Shown here one piece after another: positions 1-11,394 of a stretch of 64,000 nt of DNA. Source of the DNA: Alnus glutinosa (lineage: Eukaryota > Streptophyta > Magnoliopsida > Fagales > Betulaceae); NCBI RefSeq assembly GCF_958979055.1, contig NC_084886.1:4793001-4857000 (forward strand), in the 5' to 3' direction. The stretch's first letter is position 1. Every line of letters starts with the position of its first letter. The notes under the pieces were generated by a model. The model searched no databases and was not told where the DNA came from. It saw only the letters and a list, made by a program, of their open reading frames with translations. A program made the position numbers and the translations under genes.

Positions 1-1428
1 TAGGGAAAAAGCATTCTTTTGCTTGGAGGAGTATTTGGCAAGCAAAACCCTTTTTCAAGAAGGACTCATGTGGAAGGTAGGGAATTGTTCCAAGATCAAA
101 TTGTGGGATGATAAGTGGATTTCTGCTTCTCCCCATAAAATCCTAGACCCAGTTCGGGTTCTATCAAGGGATTCTAGGGTAGCAGATATTATTAACCAGG
201 AAGCTAACTGGTGGGATATATCACTTATTGAACAAATTTTTTCTAGGGAGACTGTTGAGGAAGTTTGCAGTATTCCTATTAGCCCTCGGCTTCAGGAGGA
301 CAATTTAATTTGGGCAGGGACTAACAATGGCATTTTTTTCGGTCTGTAGTGCCTATCATCTTGAAGTAGAGCGGAGGTCGGGATAATTGGAGTACTTCAA
401 CTTTGCCTTTTGCTATTCCTATCTGGCATCGCTTATGGAAATTAAATCTTCCCCGATTTATCTTTTTATTCCTATGGAGAGCATGTAATGATATTCTTCC
501 TACAAAAAATAACCTCTAAAAGAAAAAAGGTAGTTATTGACCAGTTATGCCCGATGTGTAGCTCTGAGGCTGAAACCAATGGCCATGTTCTTTGGTGGTG
601 TGATTCCGCTCAGGCAATTTGGGGTAGCTGCGGGGGACCCATACAAAAGAGCTCGGTGGTGGCGGTTGATTTCTTCGGAATTTTCGCCTACCTCTGTGCT
701 AGATTGGAGGATGAGGACTTGGAGCTTTTTGCAATTATAGCCCACAACATTTGGTCCCGTCGAAACAGGGTGGTTTTTGGGAGTGTAGTGTTGCCTCCTT
801 CCATTTTGATAAAAGAAGCTACACAGTTTATTGGGGACTTCAAGGAAATTCAAGCAGCTATTGTAGACCCAGTGAATGAGGGCCAAAACCTTCAATGTAG
901 GTGGCTCAAACCAGCGGTGAATAGCATTAAAATCAACTGGAATGCAGCTTTGGATGGCTGGAAGAATATTATGGGCATGGGGATTGTAGCTTGGGATTGG
1001 GGTGGGGTGGTGAAGGCAGCCATGTGGGCGATCATCCCTTATATTAGGGATCCAACTATGGCGAAAGCCATTGGGGCCCGACGAGCAGTGCAATTTGGAC
1101 GCAAAATGGGGTTTATTTCCATTGAGCTGGAGGGTGATGCTTGTGAGATTATCTTGGCTTTGGAGAATTCTGTGGAGTCTGCTAGTATATATGGGAATAT
1201 TGTTTAAGAGACAAGGCGAATTTTGGAGAGTTTTCGCTCTTGGAGAATTTCTCACGTGAGACGAGAGGGGAATATCCGAATATGGCTGCTCACTTGTTGG
1301 CAAAGTTTGCTATATCTCACCAGTCCCAATGTGTGTGGCGTAATGTTTGTCCCAGTGTATTAGTGAATGTTGTAAATGCGGATAATATTTAATGGAAAGC
1401 TACAGTTTCCTCTCAAAAAAAAAAAAAA
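1..1428 (+). mobile_element. LINE (non-LTR retrotransposon) 3' end: RT tail, zinc-binding and RNase H regions
   Basis: Conceptual translation shows the region that follows the reverse transcriptase of plant LINEs (WKVGNCSKIKLWDDKWI, about 83-130), then a zf-RVT zinc-binding segment (CPMCSSEAETNGHVLWWC, about 549-602) and an RNase H domain (INWNAALDG onward, about 930-1210). The frame is broken between the first two parts near 340-490 and again after about 1205, so this copy is dead. It ends in a 14-base A tract at 1415-1428. The 5' part lies outside the window. The A tail abuts the sequence that follows the stop codon of the first GST gene, so the element sits in that gene's 3' UTR or immediate downstream flank, in the opposite orientation. 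Confidence 0.9.
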
Positions 1429-1450
1429 GTTGTTCACATAAATAAACATA

Positions 1451-3691
1451 TTACTTAGGAGGAGCTCCTCTCATTTTGGCCATGACAAACTTAGCAAACT
1501 CCATAAGCTTCTCGGTCTCCGGCATAACACCTTTAACAGCACCATCAGAACAGAACCTGTCAGCCCATTTCACCAGCCCAGGAGTCTTCGCTTCGTCGAG
1601 CAGCTTCACCTCATACATCTTCTCTGTCACCCTCAGCCCCCCCAAGTAGCACCCGAAAGCAATATCCAAGAACCCAATTCCATCTCCACCAAAGAAAGCC
1701 TTCCCTTTGCTACACTTGCCAAAGGCTTCCTCCAACAGCGCAAGCCCTTCACCCACTTGCTCCACCAATGCCTTCCTGGCCTCCTCTCCTTGGGCAGCCT
1801 GAATGCTTCTCACAGTCGGATAAAACTGCATCCATTTGAATTTCATTACGAGTGACAAATCATATGCTCTACCAAACCAACAACAACAAACAAAAAGATA
1901 AGCCAAACAGCTTAATTCAATTGGACTAACGTCTCTTATCAAACCAATAAATCTTCATTTAAGCATTAATTCCACAAACTGAGATGTAAATGACATGTAT
2001 GGCCACCTGCATTAGATTTTAAGAAGCCTCCATAGGGTACAACTAGACAAGTTCTCAAACCCGGCCTTTTTCACTTGGTTTGACTTGAGTTCAGTTTTAG
2101 TTAGAACTGTATCAATTGGAATTGGAAACGTGTCTTGTAACAGATCATAAGGAACATGTGTTCCAATTCTAACTAGTCTTATAACATGGGATAAGACTAG
2201 TTATGGGGAATAAGGATTAATGTCCATAAAAAAAAAATAATAATAATAATAACATGAGTCATTCTTATAACATTACTTTTGTAAAGGGATTGTCTCAAGA
2301 CTCTCAACTGTTTAGAAATAGAATTAATATTAGGTAGCAATTTGGTTGCTTCTCATTAACCCATACCTATTTAAATACAACAATAGAAACTGACTCAACT
2401 GAAACAATGGTGCAAATAAGGACAAGTACCCAGCTAATGTACCATACCCTGAAGACAACCCAACTTGTGCATATGCACCTCATATTCAATGGTGTTTTTA
2501 AAAATTTGAAGAAGGAAAGAAACAAGAGAGAAAATGAATTATATTTTAATAAAGAAATAAAGAAAAAAAAGAAAGAAAGAAAGAAAAGAAAAGAAAAGAA
2601 AGGGGTTCGAGGGGAAAATGAATAATATTTTTGCTCGTCGATTGTTTATCTCCATACATAAATGAACACATCTACTATCGAATACGAGGAGATCACATGA
2701 AATAGGATGTAGTACCACAAATTCAATAATAAATTTACAGTGAAATGGATAAAAGATATTGTATAAAAGGGCAGAGAGGTGGGAGAGAAAGGTATTCAAG
2801 TTGATTGTAGATCAGATTTGGATCTGGAGGTTGGTTGGCTCCTGGAACTGCCATTGTTGCTCAGCAAAGCTTTTGCTAATACAATTCCATTTTCTTCTTC
2901 ATTGTTCAACATTTTCTCTCAACTCTCTTCTCTCTATTCTCATTTCTCTTTGAAACTCCGTAACAGATCTTGAGATCTGTTACAGCGACCAACCAAAAGG
3001 GTCAAGGCAAAACACCAAACCAAACCGTAAAAATCAAAGCTTGAGAACAAACAAACACTTGGTGGTCACGAGGCTGAACCTTGTTCCGACCCTGTTTCCT
3101 TCTTTGGAGGAACCAAAACGAGCAAGAAAGCGACCCATCAAAATCCTTATTTTCTCCAAACCCATAACGATTTTCGCTCACTAGGGCCTTGGGTTCGCAA
3201 GAGATCGACCTTTTTGCTACTTGTTTCTTTCTTTCTATTTTTTAAACCATCGTTTCGAAATTATCAAGGGCGTGTCGGTTATCTCACGTAATTCAAATAA
3301 ATAATTATAACAGATATAATGTGTACTTGAAGAACACCATCATAAAAAAAAAAAAAAAAATCAGTACCTTGTCGTCAACGTAGGCAGCCCAAAATCGATG
3401 AATAGCACGATCATAAGGATCAGAAGGGAGGATGGAGGGACCGGAGGTCCAGACGTCGTCAATGTATTGAACAATGACGAGGGACTCGCAGATGGGCTTG
3501 TCAGCATGGATGAGAACCGGGATTTTCTTGTAGACAGGATTGGATTGGAGAAGAAGCTGGCTCTTAGGCTCAAACGTCTCTTCAAGAAACTCATACTCAA
3601 CAGCTTTGATGTTAAGGGCAATCCGAGCCCTCATCACAACTGGGCTTGGCCATGAACCCAGAAGCTTCACTACACTTTCCGCCATGATCAA
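1451..3691 (-). CDS. Tau-class glutathione S-transferase, tandem copy 1 (GSTU17/18 type)
   Basis: Two exons on the minus strand: exon 1 3691-3368 (108 codons, donor AAG|GTACTG) and exon 2 1825-1451 (124 codons plus stop, acceptor GCAG|TTTTAT), joined in phase 0 to give 232 aa. The intron of about 1.54 kb is the longest of the three copies. Tau GSTs conjugate glutathione to electrophiles in the cytosol. The N-terminal thioredoxin-like domain carries the catalytic Ser in [12 protein letters not shown] (Ser16) and the glutathione-binding [11 protein letters not shown]; the C-terminal helical domain has [19 protein letters not shown]. Family motifs ([24 protein letters not shown]) resemble Arabidopsis GSTU17/18. 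Translation could start at MIMAES or two codons later at MAES; the second gives the usual length (230 aa). A LINE ends 22 bp beyond the stop codon. Confidence 0.93.
2228..2604. repeat. Low-complexity A-rich tracts inside the GST copy-1 intron
   Basis: Simple (TAA)n near 2235-2252 and an (AAAG)n/(AAAAG)n tract near 2555-2600 account for short open frames here. No domain is recognisable in the rest of the 1.54-kb intron. Confidence 0.7.
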
Positions 3692-4482
3692 TCACTTCTC
3701 TCTTCCAAAGTTGCCGGCCAGTTTCTGAGAGTCACAAAACCTAATTAAAGATGATCATCTGCCTATGAGCGTTTGTGTGTGTGAATGAGCCTTACAAGAT
3801 ATTCGATTAAATAAGTGTGTGCGAACATTGACCATGTGTGTGGAACGACGCAAAGACGCAAAGTCGTCGCAAACGGATAAGACTGAAACGGCCGGTTACT
3901 GAAAAAAGAAGGGTAAAATTGTTAAAAAAAAAAATTGAAATGGCAATTTTATTCTTTAATTTTTTACCAACAGGCTATCTCCATTTCATTTGGAGAAATG
4001 TTAAGTACGTATACCAAATCTTTTTTCAAAAAATGGGTACTAAAATGATGTAGAATTTATTTATTAGAGATGATTGTTATGTGCCTAGATATTTGGTGAT
4101 GAAATTTGTAAAGAAATAACAATAAAAAGTAAGAAAAGACAGTTTGGGGCCAAATCCTCCTCTAACACATGACTATAACCTTACGGATTTTCTTATGATA
4201 ATGCTCTTGATATCCATTCTATTAATGATGTTAAATTTAAATACAAATGATTCAAATAACTACCCACAAGAATGTTAGAAATAACTACCAACTACCCACT
4301 ACCCACACAACATAGGATAACTTCTACGATTGAAACCCACTAACACTTAACTTCTCCTAAGACAACTACCCACTAACAATTATTACCCATTAAAAAATTA
4401 CCCCCAATTACCTAAATTACAACTACTAAACATATTAATTCCACGACTACTAATTAAATACATTAATTATGATTTGGTCCAT

Positions 4483-6265
4483 ACCAATTGAAGGGTTGTG
4501 ATAGAATTAAAAGTGAACGTGAAGAGGAAATATGTAGGTGATTGAGCTTAATCCTCCAAGACTTAGAATTGAAGATGGATATGAGGGTAAGGCGGAAAGT
4601 GATAAGAGAAATGTTACACACATTCTCACACTCTCAAGTCTTTTTAAATGTTATTGACATGAAGTCTCTCATTTTTTATTTTTTTTTATTTTTTTTTATT
4701 ATTATTATTTTTTTTTCTGAACAACATGGAGTCTCTCATTGAGCGTAGCTCATGATATCAAAGTAGAAATCAACTAGTTATATAACCACATTAATAAGTT
4801 AAGCTTGCATATTCATTTGTCTAAACGTTGCAGAATGAATTATATTACAATCTAATTGCGTCATACACACCGTTCCAATACGTTTTTTGATCATCTTCTC
4901 GGGTGGACGATTCGATATCACTATTGAAAATTAAATTATTTCACAACGTACTATTTACTTTGTGAGGGTGAATAGTAATTAAATAATTAAATTTATTCAT
5001 TCTTAAAAGTTTAAGTTTGTAAAATAAGTAATGATTTAAAAGAGTGAAAGTGAATACATTTTTAAATGTTATTGATGTATGGAGTTTGTCATTGAGTGTA
5101 ATATGATATCAAAGTAAAAATCTTGTTATATAACCAAAATAATAAATTAAGCTTGCGTATTGATTTGTCTAAACATTGCGGAATAAATTATATTATGATC
5201 TAATTGCGTCTTAGACACGATCCTAATGCGTGTTTGATCTTCTTCTCCGGTCGACGATTCACTTTTGAAAATTAAAATGATTTCACAACAATTTCGTCAA
5301 CTCTCATGGTGAAGTAGTTGATAAGTATTTGTCAAGAAGCTAGACTCTATAGAAGTGATATGCGATGGATGAGGAACCCTAAAGGATCAGTCACAGATTC
5401 ATGCTACTTAATTGTTAAGCACTTCATAATAAATGCTGAACTGCTGTTTTATTACAATCTTTTTACGTCTTTCCCGGGGTGCTTTACCATATAGCACAAT
5501 GATTAAGCAACTTTTATAATTAATTTGTAGAGATAATTAAATATCTAAGTTGTTGGAGTAGCAAGGATGCAAGAAAACTATAGAGTCGATCACTAGTGGT
5601 GAGATAAATTTAGCTTAAGATTTACGTGTTGTGTTCATAAAAAGAAAGAAAAAAAGAAAAGAAAAAAAAGATTTAACAGAAGTTTTCCATCCTAATTCTA
5701 ATTAGGATTTGGCTTAAACCTAGAAAGTTTTAATGTCCCATTCATAGGATGCCTTCATTTTTGGACCAAGATCATATATAGCCATTATTTGGAATGATTT
5801 AATGTTATATATTGTATTTAGAGATGTGTTATTTGCACACACATTTAGTATAGAATCTATGCATTACACCAAATATGTCTACAAATATCATTAGCCTTGC
5901 ATTTAACCGCAAGATATATAAATACATGTTATTTAGATTTTTTAAATGGGGTGCAAACATATTTATCATGCGATATCATTTATTAAACTTTAAAATTGTT
6001 CTATACCATTTGAATATCTTATAAACATAAAAGCTAAAAGCTAAAAAAGACAAAGAAAGAAGAATAGATTGAGCGTTGTTGAAGTGATCAATTAACAAGG
6101 TAATCAGACCAATTGAAGGGTTGTGATAAAGCTAAGAGTAAATGTGAAGAGGAAATATGTAGGAGAACTTAATCCTCCGAGACCTAAAATTGAAGATGGA
6201 TATGAAAGTAAGGGGGAAAGTCATAAGAGAAATGTTACATACATTCTCACATTCTCAAAGTCTCA
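4483..6265. repeat. Local duplication cluster between GST copies 1 and 2
   Basis: Two pairs of related blocks lie here. Block A (about 4483-4643) recurs at about 6109-6265, both starting CCAATTGAAGGGTTGTGAT and ending around ACATTCTCAC. Block C (about 4643-4955) recurs at about 5059-5290, sharing TTTTTAAATGTTATTGA, GATATCAAAGTA, TTAAGCTTGC and the end ATTTCACAAC. The first C copy has an extra T-rich insertion near 4680-4712. No coding domain is visible. The rest of 3692-7204 is AT-rich with no gene I can support. Confidence 0.7.
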
Positions 6266-7204
6266 AATGCATACTAGCTATTTGATGTGGCATTAAAAAT
6301 TATTATTAAATTTTATATAAATCACTATTAATTTTTGAATCTATTGGTAATTTTTACAAAAGAAAAAAAAAAATTGATAATTTAAGACCAATTTATCCGG
6401 TCAGTTGAAGAATTATGAACTCAACTATCATACTCATGATTTGGAGCTAGTTGTATTAGTCTTTGTGATAAATATGACATTATTTTTATGGAGTGAAATG
6501 TGAAATTTAAACCACCCTAAAAGTCTAAAGGATTTCTTCCCACAAAAAAAAAAAAAAAAAAAATCAACAGGAGATAGGCAATAACTGAAATTAATTAAAG
6601 ATTGCGACTGCTTCATTAATTATTACCTCTAACAAAGCAACCTCGGTGTAAAAATAAGAACAAAATATAGTCTCCGGATCCAAATACTTTCAATTAGACC
6701 CGAGAATAGCCCCGAGCTCATAACCCTATACAAGCTTCTAGAAATGACTTCAAGCCTTCAAGGAAAGGACGACAAAACGACCGTGACTCGGATCACCTAA
6801 GGTATAGCTTTTTATTCGTGGCCTTTGTGCTGTGTAGTAACAACAAACATGGTATTTGGTGTTAACGCTGTTTAAGTTTTAAGTAAACAACGGGACATTC
6901 TTTTTGAACACGTGCAATAAAAACGAATTCTATAAATCTCATTTTTAATTTTTAAATTTATGGGACCTATATTAACTCTTATAAATTTAATAATAAAATT
7001 AAAACTTAATTATACGGAAATGTATAAAAAATTGTAAGTAAACCAATACATGCCAAAACATGATAAGGATGCCAAATTTATTCTTCACCAAGTTTTTGAG
7101 TCACAACAAACAAGAAGGCCACTCCTAGCAAAAGGAACGACGCAAAGGGCATCAACTACTTCTGTGATCAACACGCAACTAAGTTGTTCACATAAACAAA
7201 CATA

Positions 7205-8466
7205 TTACTTAGGAGGAGCTCCTCTCATTTTGGCCATGAGAACCTTAGCAAACTCCATAAGCTTCTCGGTCTCCGGCATAACACCTTTAACAGCACCATC
7301 AGCACAAAACCTGTCAGCCCATTTCACCAGCCCAGGAGTCTTCGCTTCGTCGAGCAGCTTCACCCCATTCATCTTCTCTGTCGCCCTCAGCCACCCCAAG
7401 AAGCACCCGAAAGCAATATCCAGGAACCCAATTCGATCTCCACCAAAGAAAGCCTTCCCTTTGCTACACTTGTCAAAGGCTTCCTCCAACAGCGCAAGCC
7501 CTTCACCCACTTGCTCCACCAACGCCTTCCTGGCCTCCTCTCCTTGGGCAGCCGCAATGCCTCTCATTGTCGGAAAGAACTGCATCCATTTGGATTCCAA
7601 TTTCATTGCCAGTGAAAATTTATATGCTCTACCAAACCCAACTCTGTTAATAATTACACCTTATATTTTAACATATAGATCTAATTTATAAATACATCAC
7701 TTTTGGCAAGTGACTGATCAGAACAAAATAGTGGAGAAAGAATTTTTGATTTGTGATATAAAATAAAGATGATTTAAATAGAAAAGTGAAAAAATTTCGT
7801 ATTGTAGTGAATTTTTTTATTTAAATAGTAATAAAAAATTCTTGAGTTGATATAAAAAGTGAAAAAATTAAAATATTTTGATATTTAATTGATTTTAGAA
7901 AATGTGAAAATAAAGTTTAAATTTTTTGTGTTGCTGGCCAATCAACGCCTAATTGTGAGTACTTGTGAGGAATAATGGTCATACCGACATAAAAAGTTCA
8001 AGCTAAACGGCAAAATTTAACTACTTTTCACCTACCCGAACCAGATCTTTAAGTAGCTAATAACAGAGATTTTTTTTTTTTTTTTTTTTTGGGCACAACA
8101 AATTAGGGAGGGGAAGTACTTTCTAATCAAAGAACTGAGTACCTTTTCGTCGACGTAGGCAGCCCAAAATCGGTGAATCGCACGATCATAAGGATCAGAA
8201 GGGAGGATGGAGGGACCGGAGGTCCAGACGTCGTCAATGTACTGAACAATGACGAGGGACTCGCAGATGGGCTTGTCAGCATGGATGAGAACCGGGATTT
8301 TCTTGTAGACAGGATTGGATTGGAGAAGAAGCTGGCTCTTAGACCCAAACGTCTCTTCAAGAAACTCATACTCAACAGCTTTGAGGTTAAGAGCAATCTG
8401 AGCCCTCATCACATATGGGCTTGGCCATGCACCCAGAAGCTTAACTTCACTTTTCGCCATGATCAA
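7205..8466 (-). CDS. Tau-class glutathione S-transferase, tandem copy 2
   Basis: Exon 1 8466-8143 (108 codons, donor AAG|GTACTC) and exon 2 7579-7205 (124 codons plus stop, acceptor GCAG|TTCTTT) join in phase 0 to 232 aa, like its neighbours. The catalytic Ser lies in [17 protein letters not shown]; the glutathione-site [11 protein letters not shown] and the C-terminal [17 protein letters not shown] are intact. The 563-bp intron holds a MITE-like insertion (about 7698-7950). Upstream, the stretch after GATCAATCACTTCTCTC matches copies 1 and 3, then diverges. The role is inferred from family: cytosolic glutathione conjugation, with GSTU17-type genes linked to stress and light signalling in Arabidopsis. 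Confidence 0.94.
7698..7950. repeat. MITE-like insertion in the GST copy-2 intron
   Basis: This AT-rich stretch shares GATATAAAAAGTG, AGAAAAGTGAAAAA and the spacing between them with the hAT-like MITE at 47229-47489, so both look like copies of one short element. Ends are degenerate (TTTTGGCAAGTGA on the left, GGCCAATCAACGCC on the right). Confidence 0.5.
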
Positions 8467-8889
8467 TCACTTCTCTCTTCCAAAGTTGCCTTTCGCAAAA
8501 CCTATTTAAGATGATCTGCTTCTGAGCGCGTGCGCGTGCGTGTGTGTGAATGTTAAATAGACAATGAAAAAAGTGCGCTGAGGACGAATGTGGGTGAAGA
8601 ATGAAGATGGTACGTACAGGGATTAGGTGAGAATGAAAATCGGATGATGAATGAAAAGCTGACCAAATGTGTGTGACCATTGAAGGGTAGACGAGACGCG
8701 CAGTTTCTTGGTTGTTGACCGTTGGATTAAAGGAGAGCGTTGGGAGCTGGTGTGGCTGAAACCGCAACACGTTTAAACGCATTCACAGAATCCCAGGCCT
8801 CGAAGTTGGAAAGTCTTCACGATGCTGAGTTTTGGCCTTTCTCGGTAATAAGTGAGCCTTAATATTGGAGAGACGCCGGCCCTACTTAT

Positions 8890-9060
8890 ACTTGTTGTAA
8901 AATTCCTGACGCAATTTTTGTATAATTTTAACAATTTTTTTTTTTTTTTTTTTTTTTGTCAAATTAATACTTAGATCTGTCTTTTTATATGGATTTTAAA
9001 TATTTAATGGTTAATTTTTAAAAAAATTGTTAGATTTGTACAAAAGATGTACAAAAATTG
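8890..9060. repeat. Degenerate MITE related to the 13.5-kb element
   Basis: The left part (GCAATTTTTGTATAATTTTAAC, written here as GCAATTTTTGTATAATTT) and the right part (TTGTACAAAAGATGTACAAA) are imperfect inverted copies and resemble the ends of the intact MITE at 13507-13677. A long T tract at about 8936-8957 sits in the left arm. Confidence 0.5.
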
Positions 9061-9120
9061 TAATTGTATTATATCTCTTTATATTATATAGGCAAAATTA
9101 TCTAAAAGGGAAACAATAAA

Positions 9121-9550
9121 AACTAAATAGGGTGGGCACCCCAACAACAAAATCTAAACGGAAAAATGCAATACAAAAAAGAACATGAACAGTAGGCAAT
9201 AAATCTAAAAAGGATTTGGGTTTGTCTCTCTAAGGGCTTCATAAGGCGGTATACAAAGGCAAATGACTCAGTTAGAAGCTCCGAGCAGTAAAAGCAACAA
9301 CTACCATTAAGTGATTGTTGCAAGGACAGTATCGCCAAGAACCGAATATGATTCATCAAACAAGGAACCCAAAAAAAGCAGCAAAATGCAAACAAAGTTG
9401 TGAAAAAACAGTTCAATAAACTCGTAATAGGACACTGGCAAAAGGCGAGGCAGAGGTAGGCAATAATTGCTAGTGTGTGTAAGCCACTCGCCGACGATAG
9501 ACGCCAGGATGAAACAGACCACCACGAAAGACCGGCGGAAGTGGGGAGTA
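9121..9550 (-). other. Unclassified segment with a short hydrophobic reading frame
   Basis: On the minus strand a 72-codon frame (9525-9307) reads as membrane-like sequence (ASIVGEWLTHTSN, FFHNFVCILLLFLGSLFDES), stops, and is followed by about 180 bp that look like a 3' UTR. It could be a gene fragment, a processed pseudogene or part of a LINE. No start context, splice signal or family match is evident. Confidence 0.3.
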
Positions 9551-9560
9551 ATTTTTTAGT

Positions 9561-9735
9561 AATGCTCAATGTTATTTTTTGTATTCTTAAAAAAAAAAAA
9601 TGATTGGCTTTTAAAATTATTATTGAATTTTAAAATTACAATTGAATCAAAATTTAATAGTGATTTATCACAAATTTAATGATAATTTTAAAAACCACAT
9701 CATTTTTTAGGAACATAAGAAAGACATGTAGCATT
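9561..9735. repeat. Palindromic MITE, about 175 bp
   Basis: The ends AATGCTCAATGTTAT and ACATGTAGCATT are inverted copies, and most of the interior folds back on itself (AAAATTATTATTGAATTTTA against TAATGATAATTTTA). Related AT-rich stretches occur near 6290-6420 and 12110-12225. I could not find a clean target duplication. Confidence 0.55.
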
Positions 9736-9761
9736 ATTCGTGTTAAGTATAAAAGAGAAAT

Positions 9762-10691
9762 AGGAAAAACACTCAAGAATTCTAGAGAGAGAACATCCCG
9801 AGAGTTCTAGAGAGAGGAAAAGTGTGAGTTTTCGTTTCGCCGGGGGGTAGGCCTCACGCCTTCCCCTCATGGCGCTGTTTTCTTTTGTTTTTGGTCCCCT
9901 TGGCCATGTGAGCTAAGGTTTTGTTCCCCCTGGCAAGGTTCCAGTGGTGGTTGTCTTCTCTAAGCCTTTAGGGCTGTTGGAGTTTTGGTCCTCCCAGTGT
10001 TTTGTACCGGTGTTAGCTTTGTTTGTTCTGTTTTTTTCTTGGGCAAGCAGAGGATTTTAGTTTCTGGCTTGTGGTGAAAGGCGGGTGTTGGAGGATTTTC
10101 TAGTGGAGATGTTGTTCAAAGCTAGATCTTGTAAACTTGACTAGTTTTCCTTTAACAAGAACCCTCATGTTGCGGTCATCGGCTTTCTCCGGTCTCGATG
10201 GATGCTTGATGAGTTCGTGTGGTGCATTCCTGTTTGGTACGTGACTTGCACGCGCCGAGGGCTTTTCTTTCTTCTCTCGCGCATGTGAGCCACAGCTAGC
10301 TTTTCCGACTTCGGAAGGTGTTGATCTGGGATCTGGAAGGTCGATTGTTGTTGTGGGGGCTCTTGGAGAATGCACGTGCTTTACAAGCGCTGGTTCTGGC
10401 GGCTTTTTTCCGGAGCCTGTTTTATGAGTTTCTGCTTGTTTGTGTTGTTTGTATATTCTTCTCTTGATTCACAGTCTACCGTAATGGTAGCTGCTTTAAG
10501 CTAGTTTCCTAGCTTTGTGGGTAGAGAATCTTTTTCTCTAATCACTACGATGGCCTTCGGGCTTTGTTGTTCTTCGCCAACGGGCGTTTGCAGCTTCTGT
10601 ATTGGTGCCTTGTTCTTTGTATTTGGCTTACTGTTTGTATTCCCCTTTTGGGGTGTTTTCTCAGTAATGAAGATGGCACAATGGTTCAAAA
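9762..10691 (+). mobile_element. Short LINE-derived (non-autonomous) retroelement with 17-bp target duplication
   Basis: The block is flanked by a perfect 17-bp direct repeat, AAGTATAAAAGAGAAAT, at 9745-9761 and 10692-10708, and it ends in a short A tract just before the right copy. It starts AGGAAAAACACTCAAG with AGAGAGAG-rich text, like a LINE 5' UTR, and ends CAGTAATGAAGATGGCACAA, like plant LINE 3' ends. At 930 bp there is no reverse transcriptase. It looks like a 5'-complete, internally deleted LINE or a retrotransposed noncoding RNA copied by LINE machinery. Confidence 0.7.
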
Positions 10692-10910
10692 AAGTATAAA
10701 AGAGAAATGTTTGATTTCCATCTTTTACTTAACTCCATCCATATTTTTTGAAAAATGCTATTTTTTTTTTATTTTTTTATTTCTCACCTCTCTCCTATAA
10801 ATCTCTTTTTTAAATTCGTGCGCCATTAAATTTGTAGGATCACATTATAGTTTTGTGTTTCTAATGTGTAATCTTTGAATTTTCAAAAGTGATAAGATGA
10901 ATCATTCAAA

Positions 10911-11160
10911 CCCCAAAGGGTTGGCTCAAGTAGTAAGGGTATTGGTCTTTGTGGTAGTCCTATGACGTCTAAAGTTCAAATCCATTTGAGTGCAAACAAT
11001 TCCTTGGAGCCAGTCCACCGGTAAAACCGAAGTATTACCTGATTCATGTGGAGGGGGACGCTTTACACGGATCCAAGATTCACCTAACATGGAAAAGTAC
11101 ACGAAGTGATCCTGCCTTGGATTGGTTTCTTCTTCATATATATATATATATTTTTTTTTA
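10911..11160 (+). mobile_element. tRNA-derived SINE, copy 1
   Basis: Begins ACCCCAAAGGGTTGGCTCAA, with a tRNA-like head that has box A (TGGCTCAAGTAGTAAGGG) and a decayed box B (AAGTTCAAATCC), then a body with GGAGCCAGTCC and TTTACACGGATCC, and a T/A-rich 3' tail. The same body occurs inverted at 20333-20593. Confidence 0.8.
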
Positions 11161-11394
11161 AAAAAAACCCTTCATTTTATTCTTCACCAAAACATAATAA
11201 GGAGTTTTAGGGAATTCCTCGATTCGCACTTCATTTTATTCTTCAAGTTTTTCGGTCACCACATAAACAAAAAGGCCATTCCTAGCAAAAGGAAAAACAC
11301 AGGCGCCATCAACTACTTGTGTGATCAACACGAAACTAAGTTGTTCACAGAAGTAAACTTACTACTTTTTATTTTTTGCTAGTGTATAAACTTA

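Noticed and set aside
2407-2625. 72-codon Lys-rich frame
   Set aside because: Translation of an AAAG/AAAAG simple repeat within the GST copy-1 intron.
10100-10800. Short frames on both strands in the 9762-10691 block
   Set aside because: Within a LINE-derived noncoding element; none carries a recognisable domain.
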